Positions 1-6,770 of a DNA stretch of 7,496 nucleotides are shown here, in pieces. This stretch comes from Prevotella sp. UBA7594. GTDB lineage: Bacteria; Bacteroidota; Bacteroidia; Bacteroidales; Bacteroidaceae. Each line of letters opens with the position of its first letter. The stretch's first letter is position 1. The translations under genes were made by a program, and so were the position numbers. The notes beneath the pieces were generated by a model. It worked only from the letters and a program-made list of their open reading frames with translations. It was not told the origin of the DNA and did no database searches. The stretch is taken from positions 14,850 through 22,345 of the forward strand of contig DLKG01000043.1 of assembly GCA_002490315.1 (NCBI GenBank), written 5' to 3'.

Positions 1-621
1 ATCATGATGGTCGTGGTGCTCAAGCCGCTTGAGCAGCTCAGCCACATCAAGCGCATACACATCGCCAGCTACCAAAGCGCGTCGGGCGCAGGTGCTGCCG
101 CCATGGCAGAACTGCAGGAGCAGTATCGCGAGCTGGTCAACAACGAGCCGGTGAAGGTGGAGAAGTTCCCCCATCAGCTTGCCTACAACGTGATTCCGCA
201 GATTGACGTCTTCACGGACAACGGCTACACGAAGGAGGAGATGAAGATGTTCAACGAGACGCGCAAGATTATGCACAGCGACGTGCGCTGCTCCGCAATG
301 TGCGTGCGCGTTAGCTCCCTGCGCTCCCATTCGGAGTCGGTGTGGATTGAGACAGAGCGCCCCATCAGCGTGGAAGAGGCACAGAAGGCCATCGCTGCTG
401 CTCCCGGCTGCACTCTGAAGGACGATCCCGCCCATCTCGTCTATCCTATGCCGCTTGAGACGGCAGGCAAGGACGACGTGTACGTAGGACGCATCCGCAA
501 GGATCTCGCCGACGACTGCGGACTCACCTTCTGGCTCTCAGGCGACCAGATTCGCAAGGGTGCCGCGCTTAACGCCGTGCAGATAGCTGAATATCTGCAT
601 GAGGTGGGAGACCTGAAGTAA
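1..621 (+). CDS. asd: Aspartate-semialdehyde dehydrogenase, C-terminal part (5' end outside window)
   Basis: Cytoplasmic enzyme that makes L-aspartate 4-semialdehyde from aspartyl phosphate with NADPH, the branch point to lysine/diaminopimelate, threonine and methionine. The reading frame is open from the first base, and the visible 206 residues correspond to the C-terminal catalytic/dimerisation part of a protein that is usually about 330-370 residues. The nucleophilic Cys of the NCTT motif would lie just upstream of the window. Visible family features are SYQSASGAG (bases 67-93, with the active-site Gln at 73-75), the [12 protein letters not shown] stretch with the substrate-binding Glu/Lys, and [10 protein letters not shown], whose Arg (307-309) and His (328-330) are seven residues apart as in the family. 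The ATG at 4 is internal and not the start. It is convergent with the thiamine block and ends about 25 bases before a shared terminator hairpin. The identification is secure; only the 5' extent is unknown. Confidence 0.95.
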   Translation: MMMVVVLKPLEQLSHIKRIHIASYQSASGAGAAAMAELQEQYRELVNNEPVKVEKFPHQLAYNVIPQIDVFTDNGYTKEEMKMFNETRKIMHSDVRCSAMCVRVSSLRSHSESVWIETERPISVEEAQKAIAAAPGCTLKDDPAHLVYPMPLETAGKDDVYVGRIRKDLADDCGLTFWLSGDQIRKGAALNAVQIAEYLHEVGDLK

Positions 622-645
622 TTTCTTTTGTGAATGAAAAATGGA

Positions 646-675
646 GGTGTGTCAAAATAGCCATTTTGACACACC
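646..675. terminator. Bidirectional terminator-like hairpin between convergent genes
   Basis: A perfect 13-bp inverted repeat (ggtgtgtcaaaat at 646-658 and its complement at 663-675) with a 4-base loop sits in the 64-base gap between two convergent stop codons. On the - strand the stem is followed after three bases by a T-rich stretch (complement of 636-641), which fits an intrinsic terminator for the thiamine block. On the + strand the tail is less T-rich. The arm sequence also occurs near 7366-7378, so the element may belong to a dispersed repeat family. Confidence 0.8.
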
Positions 676-685
676 CTCAAAGGTT

Positions 686-2728
686 TTAGATTTTTATCCT
701 TAAGCTTCCTCCTGCCATTACCCATATTCCCGGCTGGCGCACGCCTCCAAGGTCATAGTAATGGTGGTTGGTGATGTTGTCCGCCTTTACATATATATTA
801 TATGTAGGCGCCATCCATTGAAGCTTCACGTCAATCTTAGTGTAAGGCTCATAGCCGTTCATTCGTTCCTGCCAGCGCACTGCCCATGAAGCCGACAAGC
901 GGCTCCAGATGCGGTGGTCGAGCTGGAAGGTGGCTTTATGGCGCAGATACTCGAGAGCGTAGAGCGAACCGTAGATGTCGCGGTCGGTGGAATGTTTCTG
1001 ATGGATGAAGGCATATCCGGCGCTGACGCGCGTGAGGAAGCAGCCAGGCAGAAGTTCGCCCACGTTGAGCACGGCATCCACATTGTAGCCCATGTTGTCG
1101 AGCTTGCCAATGTTCATGGCATGGTATTTCTTGCTGTCGGCTGTGGCGTACACCCAGTCGATGATGTCGGTGCCCTTGGAATAGAAGCCGCTCACTACAG
1201 CCTCAACGCCATGCCTGCGGAAGCGCGTGCCAATCTTGAACGTGGAGTTCTTCTCCGGACGCAGTGCAACGTCGCCCTGCTGCACGGAGTTGCTCGTGTA
1301 GAGGTCGGTGTAGGTGGGCACACGCAGCGCCTTGTTCCACGAGGCATAGAATTTCCATGTGTCGTTCGGGCGGTAAGCCACGTCTACACCCGGATAGAAA
1401 CGGAACTTGCCGTCGAGTGCCGTGTTGCGGTTGGCAAGCACGCCTGCCGAAAGCGTGAAGCCGCCGACAATAATGTTGTGCTCAAGGAAAAGGCTCGTGT
1501 TGGTGCGGTCGCCACGGTGGTCGTACTTACGTGTTGTGCCGTGTATGCCGACCCAGTCGGCTTCGCTCTGCAGGTCGCCGTATGCCGTGCTGAGGATGTG
1601 CTCCTTGCGTAGGTCCATTCCGATGGCGGTCTTGCCCAGCAGCCACGAGGCATGGGCGTTGAGAGAGGCTCCGTAGGTGTCGAGGCGATGGTAGTTCTCG
1701 CCTGCTGCGGCGCCTTCCTTTCCTTTTATGAGCTGATAGTGGTCGACGTCCTTGTGCCAATACAGCATCGGCACCACCACTAAGCGCTCGTCGCCCCAAG
1801 GACGGATGTCTGCCTTGGCGGAGGCGAGGAAGCGGCGGGTTGTCTCATACTGGTCGCTGAACTTCGCGCTGTAGAACGTGGACGCCCCGAAATCTTGCGA
1901 GGAGAATCCGCCTTGCCATTCCATGTCGACAATGCGCGACGACCACTGCCCCTGATAGTACGCCTTGCGGCGACGGAAGTCGCTGTTCGTCGTGCCGCCG
2001 TCGCTCTGCGTGTAGCCACCGCTGAGCTTCTGGCGCACAGAGCCCGTGCAGACATTGGCGCTTGCCGAAGCACCAAACGAGCCAAACGAGCCGCCTTCGG
2101 CTGTAAGGCTCACGTTGCTGTCGGCATCACTGCGCGTCACGATGTTGATGGCTCCGCTGAAGGCTGACGAGCCGAACACACGTGCCGAGGCGCCTTCGAG
2201 TACCTCTATGCGCTCAATGTCGGAAAGTGAAACTGGGAAATCGGCGGCGTTGTGGCCTGTCTGCGCACTGGAGATGTTCATGCCATTCAATAGAATGGTG
2301 ATCTGGTCGAACGTGCCGCCATTGATGGAGATGTCCGTCTGTACTCCAAAGCCCCCGCGCTGACGGACATCCACGCCCGGGACTAACTTCAAAATGTCGT
2401 TTACACTCGCTGCCTCCGCACGCTGAATGTCGTCGCGCGAGATGACAGCCACAATCTTTGCCGACTGCAACGCCGTGAGCGGAGCACGCGAGCCCGTGAC
2501 GAGCACCTCGTCGAGCTTCACTTCCTCCCTGCCGAGCGAGTCGGTGGCGGCAGCCTTCGGAGCCGACTGGACACTGATGCCGTCTGCCTTGGCGTAGGTC
2601 AGTGTGGCTACGCTGAGGGTGCAGATGAGCACTTCGCGACCAATGCAGCTGAACAGGGCGTAGCTTCTGCGCGTGAAATGCTTGAAGCGCAATGCCTGTG
2701 GGCGTGCCTGGAATCTGTGTTTGTACAT
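686..2728 (-). CDS. TonB-dependent outer-membrane receptor, BtuB-like, ligand unknown
   Basis: Outer-membrane beta-barrel receptor (680 residues) that imports a ligand with energy from TonB-ExbBD. Residues 1-48 form a long signal region: a basic stretch (FKHFTRRSYALF), a hydrophobic core and a probable cleavage after AKA. This extended leader is common in Bacteroidota receptors. A TonB-box-like segment follows (KLDEVLVTGSRAP, about residues 71-83), then a plug domain with SVNDILKLVPGVDV, INGGTFDQITILLNGMNIS and IERIEVLEGASARVFGSSAF, which resembles the plug of the cobalamin receptor BtuB. The rest is barrel, with a conserved receptor-type end (NITNHHYYDLGGVRQPG). The last residue is Ile, not the usual aromatic. 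No carboxypeptidase-like domain or SusD partner is seen. It lies 68 bases downstream of thiamine diphosphokinase with a promoter-like element in the gap, so it may be read with the thiamine genes, separately, or both. Cobalamin, a siderophore or a thiamine-related compound are all possible ligands; the sequence does not decide. Confidence 0.93.
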   Translation of the reverse strand: MYKHRFQARPQALRFKHFTRRSYALFSCIGREVLICTLSVATLTYAKADGISVQSAPKAAATDSLGREEVKLDEVLVTGSRAPLTALQSAKIVAVISRDDIQRAEAASVNDILKLVPGVDVRQRGGFGVQTDISINGGTFDQITILLNGMNISSAQTGHNAADFPVSLSDIERIEVLEGASARVFGSSAFSGAINIVTRSDADSNVSLTAEGGSFGSFGASASANVCTGSVRQKLSGGYTQSDGGTTNSDFRRRKAYYQGQWSSRIVDMEWQGGFSSQDFGASTFYSAKFSDQYETTRRFLASAKADIRPWGDERLVVVPMLYWHKDVDHYQLIKGKEGAAAGENYHRLDTYGASLNAHASWLLGKTAIGMDLRKEHILSTAYGDLQSEADWVGIHGTTRKYDHRGDRTNTSLFLEHNIIVGGFTLSAGVLANRNTALDGKFRFYPGVDVAYRPNDTWKFYASWNKALRVPTYTDLYTSNSVQQGDVALRPEKNSTFKIGTRFRRHGVEAVVSGFYSKGTDIIDWVYATADSKKYHAMNIGKLDNMGYNVDAVLNVGELLPGCFLTRVSAGYAFIHQKHSTDRDIYGSLYALEYLRHKATFQLDHRIWSRLSASWAVRWQERMNGYEPYTKIDVKLQWMAPTYNIYVKADNITNHHYYDLGGVRQPGIWVMAGGSLRIKI

Positions 2729-2763
2729 AAATGATTTTTTTAATATAATAAATTAAGAAGCGG

Positions 2764-2771
2764 CAAAGTTA
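2764..2771 (-). promoter_or_regulatory. Candidate -7 promoter element for the BtuB-like receptor
   Basis: On the - strand this reads TAACTTTG, an exact match to the Bacteroides-type -7 box TAnnTTTG and identical to the -7 box before the riboswitch. It lies 35 bases upstream of the receptor ATG, in the gap after thiamine diphosphokinase. No clear TTG box is found 19-21 bases upstream, where the sequence reads around ATGGTTAAG, so the promoter would be weak or need an activator. The AT-rich leader after it has no Shine-Dalgarno sequence. Confidence 0.5.
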
Positions 2772-2796
2772 CAAAAAATCGGCTTAACCATGAGGC

Positions 2797-3462
2797 TCAT
2801 TCCGGTTTTTCTTTCGCCTCATGTGTGAGATAGACGATGTAGTCGCCGTCGCCTTGCAACACCACTTCGTCGCCCTTCGCCTCGTTGAGCGTGCCTTGCC
2901 ACAGCTCCTTGTAGCAATAGGGCTGCCAGCCGAAGCCTGCCCCGGAGAGGCGCGTGCAGGAAATGTTGAAGATGCTCACCTGCTGGCGCGCGAATGTCTT
3001 GATGGCAGATGAGTCTGAAAGGGCGAGAAACGTGCCGTAGTCGGTTAGCATTACCGGCTCCACGCCAAGCTCGCGGCGATAGAACGCAAGCAGCGAGATG
3101 TTGCAGAGGGTATGATCCTCACGCTTGCCTGTAGCCCCGACGTAGGCAATGCGGCGGCAGCCCCGTGCGATGCAAAAGCGCGTCGCCTTCGTGAGGTCGT
3201 TGTAGTCCTGCTCCTCCACCTTATATATTATGTCGGCATGTGCCTTTATGAATTCTGCCGACATGGAATCGCAGTCGCCCACGATGGCGTCGGGCATGAA
3301 GCCATGGCGCATCAAGGCTTCGCCCGCGGAGTCGCAAGCGACGAGCAGCCGCGCCTTCCTTATGGCGTCAAGGGGGATGGCGCATGACGGAAAGTCGCCG
3401 CCTGCCACAATCACTGCGTCGAAATCTGATACGGAAACACCGTTTACAAACAATTCTGCCAT
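2797..3462 (-). CDS. thiN: Thiamine diphosphokinase (thiamine pyrophosphokinase)
   Basis: Cytoplasmic enzyme that transfers pyrophosphate from ATP to thiamine to give TPP, the active cofactor, and so traps imported thiamine. The 221 residues match the usual size of a stand-alone kinase. Family motifs appear in order: ACDSAGEAL (42-50), PDAIVGDCDS (57-66, acidic metal/ATP site), QDYNDLTKA (85-93), GATGKREDHTLCN (109-121, thiamine/ATP pocket), and a C-terminal thiamine-binding beta domain with WQGTLNEAKGDEV, where the common Ser-Asn pair of the family reads Leu-Asn. There is no Nudix domain, unlike the fused Tnr3 type known from some Bacteroides. The ATG at 3462 follows the pnuT stop by 24 bases with only an A-rich leader and no clear ribosome site, which indicates co-transcription with pnuT. 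Confidence 0.95.
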   Translation of the reverse strand: MAELFVNGVSVSDFDAVIVAGGDFPSCAIPLDAIRKARLLVACDSAGEALMRHGFMPDAIVGDCDSMSAEFIKAHADIIYKVEEQDYNDLTKATRFCIARGCRRIAYVGATGKREDHTLCNISLLAFYRRELGVEPVMLTDYGTFLALSDSSAIKTFARQQVSIFNISCTRLSGAGFGWQPYCYKELWQGTLNEAKGDEVVLQGDGDYIVYLTHEAKEKPE

Positions 3463-3486
3463 ATCTTAGCTTTTTTCCCTTTTATA

Positions 3487-4074
3487 TTAAATCGAATTCC
3501 GTTCTGCCTCTCTTCTCCATTTCCTGTAGCCCATTACAGCTATCACGACATACAATCCATACAGTCCTGCCTTGAACGGAATGCCTTTCACCACATAGAG
3601 GTAGCAGCTTATGACGTCCACGGCAATCCAGAATATCCATTGCTCGGCGTATTTACGTGCCAGTGCCCACAATCCGACAAAGCTCATGGCATTAGTGAAC
3701 GAATCGAGGAGCGGCACGGTACTGCTGGTGTACTCGCAGAGCACATAATACGTGGCTGCCCAAGCCAGAAAGAAACAGCCGACAACGCGGAGCAGCAGAC
3801 GGCGTGGAAAGCGGGTAATGGGCAGCTCGCTGTCGGCACGGCGCTTGCCAAACTTCCATACTGCATAGCCATAGACAGCAGCCAGAGTGTAGTAGCAAGC
3901 CATTCCGGCGTCGCCGTAGAGTCCGTATTCCCAATAGAGATACACGTCGCAGGCGGGCATGATGATGCCTATTATCCATAGAGCGATGCTTGCGCGATAC
4001 TCAAGAATGAGGTAAATAACGCCAAGGACGGTGGTGAAGATGTCGAGCCAATGAGCGGAAAGGAATGTCATCAT
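3487..4074 (-). CDS. pnuT: PnuT, PnuC-family inner-membrane thiamine transporter
   Basis: Small inner-membrane permease of the PnuC (nicotinamide riboside/vitamin) family, read here as the thiamine member PnuT because it lies between a TPP-riboswitch-controlled receptor and thiamine diphosphokinase. PnuC-type carriers move the unphosphorylated vitamin by facilitated diffusion, with trapping by the kinase. From the chosen start it has 195 residues, normal for the family, with about seven hydrophobic segments. Motifs include W33/G36, YGDAGMACYY (53-62), YGYAVW (68-73), the D124-S131 segment of DSFTNAMSF, and EQWIFWIAVDV (144-154) with paired Trp and an Asp, then a basic tail GYRKWRRE. The frame stays open to an ATG at 4179, but the extra 35 residues are charged, unlike the family, and are encoded by a large hairpin. 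I therefore start at 4074; the ATG at 4071 is equally possible. The PnuC family is certain; thiamine specificity comes from context. Confidence 0.93.
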   Translation of the reverse strand: MMTFLSAHWLDIFTTVLGVIYLILEYRASIALWIIGIIMPACDVYLYWEYGLYGDAGMACYYTLAAVYGYAVWKFGKRRADSELPITRFPRRLLLRVVGCFFLAWAATYYVLCEYTSSTVPLLDSFTNAMSFVGLWALARKYAEQWIFWIAVDVISCYLYVVKGIPFKAGLYGLYVVIAVMGYRKWRREAERNSI

Positions 4075-4098
4075 TTTATCATTGTATTTAGGAAACAG

Positions 4099-4181
4099 AA
4101 AAAAATGGAAAATTATTACAGCCATGTCGGCGCGCCTCTCTCGATGCGCGGCAATGCAATGGCCGTCATAATTTTCCATTT
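4099..4181 (-). terminator. Long intercistronic hairpin with T-tract between receptor and pnuT (attenuator-like)
   Basis: The 152-base gap between the receptor stop and the pnuT start contains a large imperfect inverted repeat. The outer 14 bases pair perfectly (aaatggaaaattat at 4103-4116 with 4168-4181). The inner arms continue with few mismatches (gccat 4121-4125 with atggc 4159-4163) and end in a GC-rich tip (cgcgc 4131-4135 with gcgcg 4146-4150). In the transcribed direction the stem runs straight into seven T (complement of 4099-4105). This looks like a partial intrinsic terminator or an mRNA-stabilising end that would make receptor mRNA more abundant than transporter mRNA. The structure is seen directly; the function is inferred. 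It could also be a small palindromic repeat insertion. Confidence 0.7.
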
Positions 4182-4226
4182 CATATATAAGAAATTATCT
4201 TGTCTGCAAGAATTTCCGACTGCCGT

Positions 4227-6593
4227 TTAGAACTTCAGCGTCAGATGTGCCATGCAGTTGAAGCCTGCCATCGGTACGTAAGCGACGGTTGAGCAGCGTT
4301 TGCCCTCGTAGCGCCAGTCGTAGTAGACATAGCCGTTGGCAGCATAGTGGCTGTCGAAGATGTTGTTGAAATCGGCACCGAGCACAATCTGCTTCAAGCC
4401 AAGAGCACGCTTCTTGAAGTTGAAGGTGTAGCTGGCGTTGATGTCAGTCTGCGAATAGCTCGGGAGCTGGCGGTCTGCGCTCTCGGAGTTGTCGAGATAC
4501 TGCTTGCTGACGTAGTTGGTGTGCCATGTAGCACGGAAGCCGGCAAAGTGGACGTCGATGAATCCGTTGAGGATGGCAGACGGCGAGAACGACAGAGTAG
4601 AGTTGTCGTAGTGGTTCCACACCTCTCCGCCTTCTTCGTCCCAGCTCTCCACGCGCTCGTTGAAGTCCTTTATCTTGTTGCGGCTGAGTGCGGCGTTGCC
4701 CTCAAGAGAGAGCCAAGACAGCGGGCTCCATCCTGCCGAGATCTCTGCGCCAAGGCGATAGGAATCCTTTACGTTGGTGGTCAGCGACTCGCCGATGTCG
4801 CTCTTCTCGCCAGTCTGCACAAACTGGTTGACGTACTTCATGTAGTAGAAGTTGACGCCGGCAAACCAGTTGCTGCCCTGATACTGGTAGCCCCACTCAA
4901 GGTCGAGCAGGCGTTCGGGCGTCGGAGCACCGTAGCTGCCGTTGTCGGTGAAGTTGTTGCGCTCCGGCTCACGGTTGGCGTAAGCGAGAGAAGCGTAAAC
5001 CTTGTGGCCGTTGGCTTCATAGCTTATGCCAGCTTTCGGGTTGACGAAGAAGTAGTTCTCCTTGATGTTGAGGCGCTGGTTGGTCTGCTTGCCGTCCTCG
5101 CCTGTCACGAAGCGGTCGTTGATGCCGTCCGTGTGGTAGTTGACATAGCGCATCTGCATGTCGGCAAACCAATTCCATCCCTTGCCAAACTTGCGGTTGA
5201 CCTTGAAGAACCAGCTCCAGTCGTTCTTGTTGGCGTCGGAGTCGTAGTACTTGTACTTGCCGCCCTTGAGGTATTTTTTCTCTATTGCCTCGTCGGCGAT
5301 GTACGTCACGTAGCCCCAGTGGTTGCAACGGAAGAGCTGCATGCTGAAGCCTCCTGTAACGTCCCAAAGTGCATCCTTGTAGTTGACATTGTAGAGCGCA
5401 CCGTAGTTGTTCTGCGTAAGGCCCTTCTGGCGCACAGCGTCGGACTTCACGTTCTTCACCTTTACAGAGCCGTCTGCCTTGTGCTCTTCGTAAGTTTCGT
5501 TGATGCCGAACTTCGTGGCGAGAGTCGCGTTCTGCTTGAACTCGTCATAGTAGCCGTAGCCATAAGTGTAGTGTGCCGTGATGGAGTGGCTCCAGCGGGC
5601 TGACGGCTGCCATGTGAAGTTGAGTATGTTGTGGTTCTGGTGGAAATTGTCGGTAGTGCGGTTCCAGAAGCTGCCGTCGCGCATCTGATAACGTTTTGTC
5701 GTGAGCTTGTCTTCCCCGAACACGAGTTCCTCATAGAGAGGATTGTACTTGCCAAGACCGTAGTTCCACAAATCCTTGTAGCTCTTTATGCCATACTGCG
5801 AGAGATCGGTGTCGCCGTCGTAGTTGCAGAGAGGCAGTCCGTTCCATGCCTGACCGGTCTTCTCGAAGTTGCCGATGTTCTTGTAGCTCAGCTTGAAGTT
5901 GTCGCCGAGCCATGTCAGTCCGCCATAGTAAGAGCCGGAGCGGCCGGAAGTGCCATGGATGAAGCCGTCGGTGTTGGTCTCGTGATAGGCGCCGTCGAGC
6001 ACAATCTTGTTCCAGAGCAGGCCTGTGGAGAACTTTCCGCCGAAGGTGTAAGTGTTGAATGTTCCGTAAGAGCCGTTGAGCTCAAGTGTAGGAACGAGCG
6101 ATGGGGCTGCCGTGGCAAGCGACACGCTACCGCCGAAAGCGCCGTCGCCGTTGGTGGAGGAGCCGATGCCGCGCTGTATCTGCGCGCTGCCCATGAGAGC
6201 GGCGTAGCTGTTCATGTTTGCCCAGAATACGCACTGATCCTCGGGAGAGTTGAGAGGCACACCGTCAACCGTGACGTTGATGCGGCTGTCGCCAGCACCA
6301 CGCATACGCATGTAGACAGAACCCGTACCCACTCCGTTCTCGCCCCATGCGATTACGCCCGGCGTGCGGGAGAAGAGGAACGGCAGCTCGCGGCCAGTAC
6401 GGCTAAACTGCTGAAGTTCCTGTCGGTCGATGTTAGCTACTGCGTAAGGTGAACTCTTCGGGGCTCTCACAGCCTTCACTACTACCTCGCTGAGGTCGTT
6501 CACACGAGTAGTGTCGAGCTTTGTCTGCTCGTCGGCAGCCTGAACATTGGCCACACATGCGGCAGCCAAGGCTACACCCATGATTTTCTTCAT
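4227..6593 (-). CDS. TonB-dependent outer-membrane receptor for thiamine (OMPthi/Omr1 type)
   Basis: Outer-membrane active transporter (788 residues), predicted to import thiamine into the periplasm with TonB energy. It has a clean signal peptide, MKKIMGVALAAACVANVQA (1-19), then a TonB-box-like DLSEVVVKA (33-41). The plug domain includes a PGV turn (78-80), RMRGAGDSRINVTVDGVPLN (96-115) and a GDGAFGGSVSLAT segment. The remainder is a large barrel rich in alternating aromatic residues that ends in LTLKF, with the terminal Phe that serves as an outer-membrane insertion signal. The frame is open to an ATG at 6647, but the signal peptide begins at 6593, so that start is used. No SusD-like lipoprotein neighbour is present. 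Receptors at the head of pnuT-kinase operons under TPP riboswitches are known in Bacteroidota as the thiamine type; thiamine as substrate rests on this context and not on a recognised binding motif. Confidence 0.94.
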   Translation of the reverse strand: MKKIMGVALAAACVANVQAADEQTKLDTTRVNDLSEVVVKAVRAPKSSPYAVANIDRQELQQFSRTGRELPFLFSRTPGVIAWGENGVGTGSVYMRMRGAGDSRINVTVDGVPLNSPEDQCVFWANMNSYAALMGSAQIQRGIGSSTNGDGAFGGSVSLATAAPSLVPTLELNGSYGTFNTYTFGGKFSTGLLWNKIVLDGAYHETNTDGFIHGTSGRSGSYYGGLTWLGDNFKLSYKNIGNFEKTGQAWNGLPLCNYDGDTDLSQYGIKSYKDLWNYGLGKYNPLYEELVFGEDKLTTKRYQMRDGSFWNRTTDNFHQNHNILNFTWQPSARWSHSITAHYTYGYGYYDEFKQNATLATKFGINETYEEHKADGSVKVKNVKSDAVRQKGLTQNNYGALYNVNYKDALWDVTGGFSMQLFRCNHWGYVTYIADEAIEKKYLKGGKYKYYDSDANKNDWSWFFKVNRKFGKGWNWFADMQMRYVNYHTDGINDRFVTGEDGKQTNQRLNIKENYFFVNPKAGISYEANGHKVYASLAYANREPERNNFTDNGSYGAPTPERLLDLEWGYQYQGSNWFAGVNFYYMKYVNQFVQTGEKSDIGESLTTNVKDSYRLGAEISAGWSPLSWLSLEGNAALSRNKIKDFNERVESWDEEGGEVWNHYDNSTLSFSPSAILNGFIDVHFAGFRATWHTNYVSKQYLDNSESADRQLPSYSQTDINASYTFNFKKRALGLKQIVLGADFNNIFDSHYAANGYVYYDWRYEGKRCSTVAYVPMAGFNCMAHLTLKF

Positions 6594-6645
6594 GATTTGT
6601 TGAATTTTGTTATACCTGAATTTTATCCAGAAATAATAATAACAC

Positions 6646-6675
6646 AAAAAGGGGCACTTTTTATGTCTGCACCTT
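6646..6675 (-). terminator. Candidate expression-platform terminator of the TPP riboswitch
   Basis: Just after the aptamer, the - strand has AAGGTGC (complement of 6669-6675), a 13-base loop, then GCCCCTT (complement of 6649-6655) that runs into a T-tract to 6646. Six of seven positions pair, with one mismatch in the middle. The CCCCUU arm can also pair with AAGGGG of the aptamer P2 strand (complement of 6741-6746), so the two folds exclude each other. The stem is short and imperfect, and the receptor ATG is only 53 bases further on, so control of translation is a possible alternative. Confidence 0.4.
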
Positions 6676-6764
6676 GTCGCTACGCCGGTATTGTCCGGAT
6701 CAGCTCTGAGGGTATGATCTCAGACGGCAATATGCCGCCACCCCTTAGTCTACATTCTGCAAAC
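6665..6764 (-). promoter_or_regulatory. TPP riboswitch (thi box)
   Basis: RNA element that binds thiamine pyrophosphate and controls the downstream receptor-pnuT-kinase genes. On the - strand the canonical thi-box blocks occur in order: CTAAGGGGTG, a P3 hairpin (cggca / tgccg, 6725-6737), CTGAGA (6718-6723), ATACCC (6710-6715, pairing with GGGGT to form P2), GCTGATC (6698-6704), the P5 hairpin CCGG..CCGG (6685-6698), and GCGTAG (6680-6685). The pyrimidine- and pyrophosphate-sensing cores are therefore both intact. The usual P1 helix (for example AGACT with AGTCT) is not seen. The best closing stem I find is GTTTGCA (6758-6764) with TGCAGAC (6665-6671), seven pairs with one G-U, separated from the core by an internal loop. 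High TPP is expected to lower expression. Confidence 0.95.
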
Positions 6765-6770
6765 TGGGTG

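Noticed and set aside
914..1612. Open frame of 232 residues (+) opposite the BtuB-like receptor gene
   Set aside because: Antisense to a strong receptor gene, with shadow-like composition and no family resemblance.
4347..5603. Long open frame (418 residues, +) opposite the thiamine receptor gene
   Set aside because: It lies entirely antisense to a well-supported receptor and has Val/Ala/Leu-rich low-complexity composition with no recognisable domain. It is a shadow of GC-rich coding sequence.
5631..6452. Open frame of 273 residues (+) opposite the plug and early barrel of the thiamine receptor
   Set aside because: Antisense shadow with no recognisable domain or start context.
6594..6647. 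Upstream ATG extending the thiamine receptor by 18 residues
   Set aside because: The extension precedes a textbook signal peptide and is encoded by AT-rich leader next to the riboswitch, so it is not a plausible secreted N-terminus.
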